Of a stretch of DNA of 64,000 nucleotides, positions 1 to 9,000 are shown piece by piece (position 1 is the stretch's first letter; the number at the start of each line of letters is the position of its first letter). The position numbers and the translations under genes were made by a program. The stretch comes from CAZNPL01 sp964574815 (GTDB lineage Bacteria > Planctomycetota > Phycisphaerae > UBA1845). The notes under the pieces are model-generated. The model had not been told where the DNA came from. It worked only from the letters and a program-made list of their open reading frames with translations, and searched no databases. The stretch lies in NCBI GenBank assembly GCA_964574815.1, contig CAZNPL010000010.1, forward strand, positions 90,762-154,761, written 5' to 3'.

Positions 1-380
1 CCGTCCGCGGATTCGGCCTTATACAGCCGTTTTGGGACGGTCGCGGAAGGTCACCGTCTGAATCGGGGACGAGCCGTCGGGGGATCCGATAACCGGGGCG
101 CGGGGAGCCGAGGAGCCTGCATCGGCGTTTGCTTTTGGCACTCCGTCATTTTCGGCGCGGTTATTGAAAACTGTAAGGAGCGCGGTGCGCCCGCCCGATC
201 GAGATAGGGGCGTGCTGCGCGCCGGTCGTGGGTTCAGCACGGAGGCTCGCGCGGTGCGACACTCGGTTCGGACGGGGCCGCGCGCCTGTCGCACACGGAT
301 ATACAGGCGCGTTGCTCACGAAGCCGATAAGCAAGGGATCAGCGGTGTTCTTGTTTGGCCGCGGTGAGGGAGAGTCCGTA
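1..380. other. Intergenic leader without recognisable gene
   Basis: No reading frame here looks like protein: the open frames are arginine- and proline-rich products of high GC. The only structure supported is the ribosome-binding sequence gagggagag just before the lipoprotein start at 381. The same frame stays open upstream to 228, but that extension lacks a signal peptide and would place the lipoprotein signal internally, so it is treated as untranslated leader. Confidence 0.6.
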
Positions 381-2039
381 ATGTCATGGCAATCTGGGAA
401 GCGTTGGGCCCGGTGGGGAACGGTCATCGCGATTTTGGCGGGATGCACACCGGTCTTTGTGCCACCGGAGTCGGATGAGGCGCGCACGGGGGACGGCGAC
501 ACCGGCTTCGTAGACGGCGGGTCATTTGCAGACCCGGGGGAAGAGGGCGGAGACGTTATCGAACCGCCGCCGCTCGTTCCCGATGAGAACGGAGAGACGG
601 CCACCGAGAGCTTCTTTGTGGCGCGGGCGATCGATCCCCCGAGCGAGGACAGCGCCGGCCCCAAGTTCGTCGAGGTCGGCGACATCGACAAGGACGGTTT
701 CCCGGATCTGGTGACCGGCTGGAACCAGTCGCAAGTGATTCAGATTCATCTCCAGCGTCGCGGCGCGGATGATCAGGTCACGTTCGAGAGCGTTCAGATC
801 GCCGGGACAACCCCCATCGCGATCGTGGCGGGCGTCAAGCTGGCTGACATGGACGGTGACGGCTGGCTGGACATCGTCGTGTTGGTGAAGCATCAGAGTT
901 TTCTGACGATTTGCCCGTTGAGCGGTGAAGTCTTCGATGACGGCTTCGCCGGGGTGGTGCTGATTCTGTACTCGCCCGGCGGCGACGTGACCAATGGAGC
1001 GGACTGGCAGGAGGTGTCCATTTTCGAGTCGTTGGAGATGAATCCGGACCCGCCGGGCGGACTTCCTCCGGGTCTCCCGGCCGAGGGCGAAGGTCGCGCG
1101 CAGGACTTCCCTGAGGAAGGCGGTATGACGGCGCTGGACGTCGGCGACATCACCGGTGACGGTCTGCCGGACATCGTGATTACAAGCAACCGGCCTGACG
1201 ATCCGTGCCATCCCCCGGGCGAGAATGACGTTGAGCTCTACACCAACCCGGGGCCGGCGCTCGCGCGTGACGGCACGTCGTGGCCACAGGTGCTGGTCGA
1301 TCGGGACGCACCGCCGCTTAAGGACCTTATTCTCTGGGACATCGACGGAGACGATCGACTGGACGTTGTGTTCACGCGGCCGACGTCGGTGAGTTCGAAT
1401 ATTTCGTGGCGCCGCAGTCTTGGCGGCACCGCGTTCGATTTCCGGCGGCCGATCGGCATGATCGACGGCGGCGCGGACATCATGACTCTGGGCGACGTGG
1501 ATCAGGACGGATTGACGGACGTGGTGGTTCGTTCGAACGCGGGCAAGGTGATCCAGTGGTTCCGTCACCCGGGTCCGGACGACGATTTGAACGTGTCGGA
1601 CACCTTGCCGCCTCGGCCGGACATTCCGTGGTCTGTGTACACCCTTCTTGATCTGGGCGAGTTGAATCCGCTGGGTATCTCTTTGGGTGACATCAACTTC
1701 GACAATCAGCCGGAGCTGCTGCTGGGCGCAAGCGGATCGGTGTTCTGGGTGGACTCGAGCACGGCGGATACGGTTTACGACCCCTGGTCGGCAAATCTGA
1801 TCGTGGACGACGCCCAATTGGACAACACCTTGTTTGCCGCTCAAGGCGAGGCCCTGATCAACGACTTGCTGGTTTTCGACCTGGACTGCGACGGGACGAC
1901 GGACATTGTCGCAACAATGGACCGGCAATCGCTCAGCGGATTGAGTAATGATGTGGTAATCTGGTTCCGCAACGTTCTGCAGCCGGAGGATGTTGGCCTG
2001 GACAATGCGGTGCTGATTCCCGGCTGCAAGAACCCGTAA
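381..2039 (+). CDS. FG-GAP/VCBS-repeat lipoprotein, seven-motif beta-propeller (1)
   Basis: Predicted exported lipoprotein of 552 residues. The start at 381 (MSWQSGKRW) follows a purine-rich gagggagag site and gives a short signal peptide ending in lipobox ILAGC. An acidic linker of about 80 residues leads into a repeat domain. Seven FG-GAP-like motifs are visible, including VGDIDKDGFPDLV, LADMDGDGWLDIV, VGDITGDGLPDIV, LWDIDGDDRLDVV and LGDVDQDGLTDVV. FG-GAP motifs of this type fold as propeller blades with calcium loops, so seven suggest one complete seven-bladed propeller. The gene is followed after 22 bp by a paralogue with the same layout. Such proteins are often surface adhesins or scaffolds; no catalytic motif is visible and the ligand is unknown. 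Confidence 0.85.
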   Translation: MSWQSGKRWARWGTVIAILAGCTPVFVPPESDEARTGDGDTGFVDGGSFADPGEEGGDVIEPPPLVPDENGETATESFFVARAIDPPSEDSAGPKFVEVGDIDKDGFPDLVTGWNQSQVIQIHLQRRGADDQVTFESVQIAGTTPIAIVAGVKLADMDGDGWLDIVVLVKHQSFLTICPLSGEVFDDGFAGVVLILYSPGGDVTNGADWQEVSIFESLEMNPDPPGGLPPGLPAEGEGRAQDFPEEGGMTALDVGDITGDGLPDIVITSNRPDDPCHPPGENDVELYTNPGPALARDGTSWPQVLVDRDAPPLKDLILWDIDGDDRLDVVFTRPTSVSSNISWRRSLGGTAFDFRRPIGMIDGGADIMTLGDVDQDGLTDVVVRSNAGKVIQWFRHPGPDDDLNVSDTLPPRPDIPWSVYTLLDLGELNPLGISLGDINFDNQPELLLGASGSVFWVDSSTADTVYDPWSANLIVDDAQLDNTLFAAQGEALINDLLVFDLDCDGTTDIVATMDRQSLSGLSNDVVIWFRNVLQPEDVGLDNAVLIPGCKNP

Positions 2040-2061
2040 CCCGAGGATAGAGAGGCACGCG

Positions 2062-3573
2062 ATGAATCGAAGTAAATTGCGTCATCTGATCTGTTTGAGC
2101 CTGGCGGGAGCCGTGGTCGTCGGGTGCGGCGCGATCGTCCCATTCGTTCCGGATCGCATCTTGAACCTGTTCGTGACCGGGGGCGCGGTAAGCTTGAACC
2201 TGTTCACGCCGATACAGCTCGAGCCTCGCAGCGAGGACTCGGCCGGGCCTCATTTCGCCGTGACCGGTGACCTCGACGGGGACGGTCTAACGGACGTGGT
2301 AACGGCGTGGAACGAGTCGAAGTCGGTGCAGCTTCACTTTCACCGGCCGTCACCCACGGGGCCGCCCAGGTTCGAAGCTTTGACGCTGGCGGGTGATTTC
2401 CCGATCTCGATTGTCTCGGGACTGGCGATCGAAGACATGGACGGTGACGGTAACAACGACGTGGTGGTGCTGATCAAGGAAACGGGCGTGTTCGCCCGGT
2501 GCCGTGAAAGCGGGGAGGTCCTGGACGCGGAGAACGCACCGGCCGGCTTGATCATGATTTACTTTGCGCCGCGGGATCGGGCGTTGATTCTGAGTCCACT
2601 GGCGTGGGACGCGGTGAAATTGTCTCAGTCCGAGACGGCGGGCGCGCCTCCGTCGGACCCTCAAACGCCGGAACTGGGCGGCTACACGGACATGGTGCTG
2701 GCGGATATCGACGGTGCCAACGGCCAGGACATCATCGTGGCCTGGAATGCGAACGAGTGCGAGGGTGGCGGGAACCGAGTTGAGTACTACAGGAATCCGG
2801 GTCCGGCCCTGGCGCGTCAGTCCACGGCCTGGGCCCCGTTTCTGGTGGAAGTTGACGCACCGGCAGTCAAGTCAGTGGCGGCATTTGACGTGGATCGGGA
2901 CGGCGATGTGGACATTGCGGCGACATTCCCGACCGCCCGGGGCGCGAGCGTGCGCTGGCTGCGCAACCCTCGGATCGACGTTCCGGACGCGTTCCACCTG
3001 AGCGATGGCACATGGCAGCGCGGTTCGATCGGGCGTCTCGAGGTCGGGACGGACATCATCGAGCCGGGCGACCTGGACCAGGACGGCATCATGGATGTAG
3101 TGGTTCGATCCACGAACGGTCGGCTCATCATGTGGTTTCGGGGCCCCGAGCATCCGACGACCACTCCGGTGCGTAACGTTCCGTGGCAGTCGTTTACGAT
3201 CGCGGAGTTCAAGGAGCGTGTTCCCGAGACGATTTCGCTGGGCGACATCGACGGCGATGGACAACTGGAGGTGTTCGTCAGCGCGGGCGGCGGCTTGATG
3301 TGGTTTGACATATTCCCCGGCTCGACGGTGTTTGATCAGTGGCAGGAGTTCGTGTTGGCGGACGAGAATCCCGCGACGACGAGCGCTCCGCCGGTGACCG
3401 ATCCGAACGTGAACCGGGACGAGGTCGAGGAACCGTCGACATTCATCAACACGATCAGCGTGGTCGATCTGGACGCGGACGGGCTACCGGATGTGCTCGG
3501 GACGTTGGATCGGCGGGGGATGTCGGGCACGGCCAACGATGCTGTGGTCTGGTACCGCAACAACGGTCTGTGA
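2062..3573 (+). CDS. FG-GAP/VCBS-repeat lipoprotein, seven-motif beta-propeller (2)
   Basis: A 503-residue paralogue of the preceding gene and probably co-transcribed with it. The start at 2062 is preceded by gaggatagagagg. The signal peptide ends in lipobox VVGC near residue 26. Seven calcium-loop motifs are again present: TGDLDGDGLTDVV, IEDMDGDGNNDVV, LADIDGANGQDII, AFDVDRDGDVDIA, PGDLDQDGIMDVV, LGDIDGDGQLEVF and VVDLDADGLPDVL. Both proteins share blocks such as RSEDSAGP-like and RNPGPALAR-like sequences, so this is a tandem duplication that has diverged well beyond recent identity. The C-terminus lies 15 bp from the convergent zinc-ribbon gene. Role inferred only as an extracytoplasmic propeller scaffold or binding protein. 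Confidence 0.85.
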   Translation: MNRSKLRHLICLSLAGAVVVGCGAIVPFVPDRILNLFVTGGAVSLNLFTPIQLEPRSEDSAGPHFAVTGDLDGDGLTDVVTAWNESKSVQLHFHRPSPTGPPRFEALTLAGDFPISIVSGLAIEDMDGDGNNDVVVLIKETGVFARCRESGEVLDAENAPAGLIMIYFAPRDRALILSPLAWDAVKLSQSETAGAPPSDPQTPELGGYTDMVLADIDGANGQDIIVAWNANECEGGGNRVEYYRNPGPALARQSTAWAPFLVEVDAPAVKSVAAFDVDRDGDVDIAATFPTARGASVRWLRNPRIDVPDAFHLSDGTWQRGSIGRLEVGTDIIEPGDLDQDGIMDVVVRSTNGRLIMWFRGPEHPTTTPVRNVPWQSFTIAEFKERVPETISLGDIDGDGQLEVFVSAGGGLMWFDIFPGSTVFDQWQEFVLADENPATTSAPPVTDPNVNRDEVEEPSTFINTISVVDLDADGLPDVLGTLDRRGMSGTANDAVVWYRNNGL

Positions 3574-3588
3574 CGTCGCGGCGGGGCG

Positions 3589-4098
3589 TCACGCACGGGT
3601 CCGGCTTACGACGAACGCGCCCATGAGCAGGACGATGCCGAGGCCGGTGCCGAGCATCTGCTGCCAGCCGAATCCGTCGGAGCTTCCGAAGGCGAGCCAG
3701 TCGGCCAACAGGGACAGCGCACCGGTGACAACCCCGATGATCAACAAGGTGGGTGCGCGGGTGACGGCACCGAGCAGCATGAGAAGCCCCCCGAGCAAGA
3801 CGCCGGCCGCCTGCTGCCAGCCGAACCCGGCCATATCGCCGAACTTGAACCAATCAGCAAAGAGCGAAAGTGTGAGGACAACGGTGCCGACGGCGCCGAC
3901 GACGGCGGCCTCGCCCCAATGGCGCGGTATTCGAGGATCCTCGATGTGGGCGCCGTCAAAGCAATTCTGGCAGAAGTGGCGCATCTGCGGTACGCCGCCC
4001 ACGACGTTGGAGGTGTGAATATTAGCGGGAGCGCCGCAACGTTCACACTTGGGCTGCGGACGTGCCACGTCGCCGGCTGGTTCCTCTCGATCGGCCAT
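3589..4098 (-). CDS. Zinc-ribbon membrane protein with internal duplication, coupled to exosortase
   Basis: A protein of 169 residues with unknown function. Residues 18-46 carry two CxxC pairs (CERC and CQNC) with His and Ala residues spaced like the N-terminal zinc module of McsA-type proteins. About four hydrophobic segments follow. The membrane part is an internal duplication: LSLFADWFKFGDMAGFGWQQ and LSLLADWLAFGSSDGFGWQQ are two copies of one hairpin unit. The ATG at 4098 sits only 2 bp after the exosortase stop, with ggggag just upstream inside that gene, so translation is probably coupled. The context suggests an accessory of the exosortase/EpsI pair, perhaps a metal-binding membrane factor, but this rests on neighbourhood alone. 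An upstream ATG at 4149 is rejected because it would read through the coupled stop. Confidence 0.75.
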   Translation of the reverse strand: MADREEPAGDVARPQPKCERCGAPANIHTSNVVGGVPQMRHFCQNCFDGAHIEDPRIPRHWGEAAVVGAVGTVVLTLSLFADWFKFGDMAGFGWQQAAGVLLGGLLMLLGAVTRAPTLLIIGVVTGALSLLADWLAFGSSDGFGWQQMLGTGLGIVLLMGAFVVSRTRA

Positions 4099-4100
4099 AT

Positions 4101-4988
4101 TCACTCCCCGGCGTCGTCCTCGTGCACCACGAGCTTGGACATGATCCACAATTCGGCAAGCAGCAGCAGAACGGCGAGCGGCATCATCGTAATACCGGCG
4201 AAATCGTGAAAGAAGCGCTCGGCGAGCTCACTGCGGAGGTTGAGATAGAGCAGGGCGGTCACGATCAATCGTACGACGTTGCAAAGGATGGCGATGGGGA
4301 TGCTGGAGCAGATCAGGACGATTTTCTGCCATCGGGGACGCTGGACGACGTAGGCGAGGGTTGCGGCGACTACGATGAATGCCGTAAGCATGCGGAGGCC
4401 GCTGCACTCCTCGGCAATGTTGATGGGCACTTCCTGATTCAGGAGGATCTGGTTGCCCTGTCGCCCGACCATAATGCCGAGCATTTCGAGTCCGAAGACG
4501 GCGCCGGACGTTGCGGTCTGTTGCAACGGACCCGACACCATCAGGTGGATTCGGCCGGGCAACGGCACCATGAGGAAAAGGAAGGCGAGAATCCAGAAGG
4601 CAGATCGAAAGACCTGGCATCCAGCGATCAGCAGGACAAGTCCCACGATCGTCAGCACCATGGCATAGCGCTCGGCGGACTCGTAGAGCCAGATCAGGCC
4701 GAAGAGTCGTCCGGCGAGCGCGACGAGGACAACGCCGATGCCCCACCAGGACGGCGCGATGTTGCACCGAGCGAAGCGATCGCGATCGTGCCAGAGCAGA
4801 TACAGGGCGGCGAGCGGTACGAGCTGACCTACGGAGTAGTTGGGGTCGTTCTGCCATTCGCGGTAGAGGCCCACGGCGGTGGACCAGTAAGCCCAGGCGA
4901 GCGAAACGCTCAGGGCTATGAGAAGGGCCCAGACGGTCCAATCGGATGAAGCGGCGGGTTTTGTGCTGGATGAGGGGGCCAATGACAT
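4101..4988 (-). CDS. Exosortase (first copy)
   Basis: Integral-membrane cysteine transpeptidase of the exosortase family, 295 residues with about eight hydrophobic segments. Exosortases cleave a C-terminal sorting signal (PEP-CTERM-like) and move the protein to the envelope. The family catalytic residues are all visible: Cys195 in AEECSGLRM, Arg240 in CNVVRLIVTALL and His261 in FFHDFAG. The gene lies between an EpsI-like gene 5 bp upstream and the zinc-ribbon membrane gene downstream, all on one strand and probably one transcript. No protein with an obvious PEP-CTERM tail was found in the window, so the substrate is unknown. The subtype is not assignable by eye. Function is well supported by the three catalytic positions. 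Confidence 0.92.
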   Translation of the reverse strand: MSLAPSSSTKPAASSDWTVWALLIALSVSLAWAYWSTAVGLYREWQNDPNYSVGQLVPLAALYLLWHDRDRFARCNIAPSWWGIGVVLVALAGRLFGLIWLYESAERYAMVLTIVGLVLLIAGCQVFRSAFWILAFLFLMVPLPGRIHLMVSGPLQQTATSGAVFGLEMLGIMVGRQGNQILLNQEVPINIAEECSGLRMLTAFIVVAATLAYVVQRPRWQKIVLICSSIPIAILCNVVRLIVTALLYLNLRSELAERFFHDFAGITMMPLAVLLLLAELWIMSKLVVHEDDAGE

Positions 4989-4993
4989 GTGGA

Positions 4994-5776
4994 TCAGCTT
5001 CGCTCCTGGGCTGTCGGCGTTTCAGTTGGCCAGAGCGCGTCGCTGCCTCGGGCCGGTGGTTCGGCGGCGTCGGGTTCGCCATCGACTCGTGAGACGGCAC
5101 GGGTGATGACCTCGTGAATCAGCGGCGCGGTCGTCACAGCGAAGTCGGTGGTCACCTGCACGGCGTCGATGGGGGCGTGAGGTGTGGTCGGGCAGGCGAT
5201 CTGGACCTGGGCGGCGTAGTGGGCCTGCAGGGAGAATCGCCAGGCGCGCGATCGCAGCATGGACACATCGGGGCAGTATTTACCATCGATGATGTAGTAA
5301 TTGAGTACGGTGACGGCTTGGGCGGCCAACCCACCGCGTTTGAATCGGTGGATCTGGCAGGGGAGCTGTCCATCGTGGAGTTCGAGCACCGGCGTGGTGG
5401 ACTCCACGCGCGTCCAGCCGGCCCCGGGGTAGCACACCTCCGGCCGGTGCGGCTCCAGGTCCCTCAGGCGCACGCCGTAGGCGACGAAGAGTGAGACCGC
5501 GATTCGGCCGTCGCGATAGCGGTATTCGCGGCTTACGTGGTCATCGGTATCGGTGGCACGAATCACCGCCTCGTCCAGAGGCACGTTCCGGCCTCGCCAG
5601 TCGCCCAGTTCGAGCGGGATGGCGTCGAGCGATCCCGGCGGAATCGGCAGGCTGCCAGTCGGGCGGCTGTAGCGTTCAGCGAGCGCCCGATACACGACGC
5701 CTCCGGCGACCACGAGGATGATTCCGCCCACCGTGGCGATTTGGATGTCACGACGGATGCGACCACGACCGATCAT
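4994..5776 (-). CDS. EpsI-like exosortase-associated protein (DUF3485)
   Basis: A protein of 260 residues with one N-terminal membrane anchor (about residues 14-32) and an exported domain. The hallmark of the EpsI/DUF3485 family is present: LEPHRPEVCYPGAGW followed by a beta-rich region with NYYIIDGKY. EpsI proteins are encoded beside, or fused to, exosortases and are thought to assist EPS-linked sorting; their chemistry is not established. The start at 5776 is chosen because aggaggg lies directly upstream, while the longer open frame to 6040 lacks such a site and adds low-complexity sequence. It is the first gene of a three-gene operon with the exosortase and the zinc-ribbon membrane protein. 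Confidence 0.85.
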   Translation of the reverse strand: MIGRGRIRRDIQIATVGGIILVVAGGVVYRALAERYSRPTGSLPIPPGSLDAIPLELGDWRGRNVPLDEAVIRATDTDDHVSREYRYRDGRIAVSLFVAYGVRLRDLEPHRPEVCYPGAGWTRVESTTPVLELHDGQLPCQIHRFKRGGLAAQAVTVLNYYIIDGKYCPDVSMLRSRAWRFSLQAHYAAQVQIACPTTPHAPIDAVQVTTDFAVTTAPLIHEVITRAVSRVDGEPDAAEPPARGSDALWPTETPTAQERS

Positions 5777-6085
5777 ACGGCCCTCCTGAGACGCCCTGAT
5801 TATGTTTCGGAACAGGGCGGGACGCAAAGCCAGGGAGGATTGTGGAGAGGTGGGCGAATGATCACTCCCCCCATGGAATTGACCGACAACAGAACAAATG
5901 AGAAAAGCGGGGCGGTCCAGAATTGACGTCGGCGTTGGCGGCCCGATAAGCTGGTTTGACAAGCATTCCAGCGTATGGGGCGTGCGTGACTGGTCCCGCG
6001 GTTGGGCGCATGAAGAGGGACTCGCCCGCAGCCGAATCATGAGCCAGCCATAGCCTCAAGCCGGCTACCCAGGGAGTCTTGCGTC
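5777..6085. promoter_or_regulatory. Divergent intergenic region between epsI-like operon and giant lipoprotein
   Basis: This 309-bp gap separates two divergently transcribed units and must carry both promoters. The plus-strand gene has agggagtct before its start. A TTGACA at 5956-5961 is the best -35 candidate, but no convincing -10 lies 16-18 bp downstream, so no promoter is called. No gene is visible. Confidence 0.5.
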
Positions 6086-9000
6086 ATGACAGAACGACGA
6101 GCGTGTTCAGCAGGGGTTGTGCTCGCAATGTTGACATTCGTGTTGATCGTCGGTTGCCCGGCGGTGGTACCGCCGAACGGCAACGGCACGATGGACGCGG
6201 ACGGGGATGGTGTGCCCGACGGTCAGGACGTCTGCCCAGGATTTGACGACTCAGCGGACGCGGACGGGGACGGCGTTCCCGACGGATGCGACGCATGCGA
6301 GGGGTTTCCGGACGGCGTAGATTCCGACGGTGACGGGGTGGCCGACGGGTGCGATCTTTGCGCGGGGTTCGATGACGGTGAGGACGCCGACGGGGATGGC
6401 ATACCGGACGAATGTGACGTTTGTACGGGTTCGAACGATTTGATTGATCGCGACGGCGACGGCGTACCAGACGGATGCGATGCATGTCCGGGTTTTGACG
6501 ACGACAGCGATGCCGACGGAGATGGGATCGCAGACGGGTGCGATTTCGACACGGGTTTCGGCAGTGACGATCTGATCCCATTTGCGACGGTGGAGGGGAC
6601 GGGCGAGGCGGCTGATTTTCGCGCGCTAACAGTGGGCGATCGGATCGTGATCAGCCTTCCCGAGCTCGAGGGCACGGGCGACGATGGATGTGAGTGCTCC
6701 TGGGTAATCGAACCTGAAAGTCGCGGTTCCTTTGAGCCGCCGGACGCGTGCACCACGGTGTTTGTTGTGGAGCAAGCAGGCGACGCGGTGATCGTCGGGC
6801 TGGAGACGTGTGGGGCGTTGCAGGACGGTTTTGCGCAAGGCGTCCGCGCCGGTTTTTCGCCGGCGGGGATTCTCTTGAAGGCGGTTGTTGCGGTCGAGCC
6901 GCCGCGGGACCCGGAGACGTGTTCGGCGGAGGCGGACACCTGCGTCACGAGCGGTTCAAGCGTGAAGCTCGATGGGCGGGGCAGTCAAGGGGCCGACGGG
7001 TCCGGCGCGGGTACCGCAAAGCTTGCGTTTCGCTGGTTGCAGTCGGATGGGCCGGCAGTCGCGCTGCTCGATCCGTCCGATCCTGCTTCCGGGCGTTGCT
7101 GTGATCCGGCAGGGGGCGGAGCACTGGCTGAGTGTGTGGATTTGACCATTTGTCATCTGCCGGAGGTGGTTTTTCAGGCGCCGGAGGTGACGACTCCTGT
7201 GGACGTTATGTTCGAGTTGGTGCTGGAGGCCCCGGAGGGCAGCGACACGGCCAATGCGACCATTCGCATCGTGGAACCGCCGGAGGGGGAAGGCGACACA
7301 CTGCCCGACCCGTGTGCGTCGGTCACGTGCGAATCGGGCGAGGTATGTGTCGGTGGCGTGTGTGTGATCCTCTGCTCGGGCGACGCCGACTGCAGTTCTG
7401 GAAGGCCGCTTTGCGACACGGCGCGTGGTATGTGCGTTGAATGCCTGGGCGACGGCGACTGCGATAATGGGGCGTTTTGTGACGGGCGCGAGCGCTGCGT
7501 CGACTCGTCCTGTCAGTCCGGCGTTGCGCCCTGCGATGCGGCCGACTGTGACGAAGTGTCGGATATCTGTCGCTGCACGCGCGATGCGGACTGCGACGAC
7601 GTGCTCACCTGCACGGTGGATGCATGCGACATCGGCACGGGCATCTGCACGCATACGCCGACCGATGATCTTTGCGACGACTCTCGCACGTGTACGTTGG
7701 ACCGTTGCGATCCGGCGGAAGGGGACGCTGTGACCGGCTGTGTTTTCGTCCCGGACGACAGTCAGTGTATCGACTCGGCGACGTGCACGACGGATTTGTG
7801 TGACCCATTTCACTTCAGAGCCGACGATGTTTCGGGTTGCGTGTTCGTGAGCAATCACAGCTCGTGTGACGACGGCATCGTGTGCACGATCAACGCGTGC
7901 AGCCCGGGAAGCGACGGGGCGGATCCCGGTACGGGGTGCGTGTTCATCCCTTTTGACAACTACTGCGACGACTATGACCCGTGCACGGAGGACGCGTGCG
8001 AACCGACTTCTGCTGAGGCAGACGGCAGCGGTTGTACGCACACGCTACTCGACCCTTCTTGCGATGCACCGCTGTTCGTCGATGACGATCCGGAGGCGTT
8101 TAACGACAGCGATACCTCGAACGACCCTGACTACGACCCCGACGCACCGGTTGGTACGAGGCGGAACCCGTACCGACGGATACAGACGGCCGTGGATGCC
8201 GCGATGCCCGGCGACACGGTGGTGGTGCGCGGAGGGACGTATTCGACCGGGACGGCGAATCAGAACGTGGTGATCCTCGACGTACCGGCCGATCATGGCG
8301 GCGAGGAAGGTCGGCCGCTCACCATCAAAGCGGCTGATGGCGAGCACGTGATCCTCGATGGCACGGCGCACGGCTCCGATTCACGAATTCTGGTGATCAT
8401 TTCGGGTTCGCACGTGGTGCTCGAGGGGATGGAGATGCGCAACGCCCGCCGGACGGCGGTGGACGTCAACGCACCCGCCCATCATGTGACGGTGCGTTTG
8501 TGTGACGTGCACCACAACAACCGCGACACGAGCTTCATCGGCGGGGCGCTGCGGGGCGTGGGACCGATCCGGCACGTGGTCTTCGAGGACTGCCTCAGTC
8601 ACCACAATTCGGTGGGGATCGAACTGCGCGAGTCGCCGACGCAGGTGAACAGCACGGCCCACGTCCCGCCCACGGCGGGCAACACCGGTTTTGCGACCGA
8701 TCTGCCGGAGAGTGAGTGGGACTCGTGGGAGGGCTGGACCGAGTACGCGGCCCGGTACTGCACCGTTCGTCGTTGCGTGGTCTATGACAACCGTCTGCTG
8801 GACGAGCACAGCGACGGAATCATGATGCGTTACGCCATCGACACGGTGTTCGAGGACAATCTGTCGTTTTACAACGGCGACGACAACATTGACGGGCTGG
8901 CGGCGACTCGGTGCGTATTCCGGGGCAACATCGCATTCGGGGCGAATCCGGAGAACACGGTGGACGGGGACGGGAACGGGATCAAGGTGGGTGTGCGCGG

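Noticed and set aside
522..1928. Long minus-strand open frame (468 codons) opposite the first FG-GAP gene
   Set aside because: The plus strand encodes clear FG-GAP repeats and a lipoprotein signal. The antisense product is a high-GC shadow with repeated VDVA-like remnants of the Asp-rich repeats.
4062..4949. Plus-strand open frame of 295 codons opposite the exosortase
   Set aside because: The minus strand has all exosortase catalytic residues. The plus product is rich in Asp, His and Gly and has no family features.
5956..5961. TTGACA as a promoter -35 box
   Set aside because: No -10 hexamer occurs at 16-18 bp spacing on the plus strand, so it was not called as a promoter.
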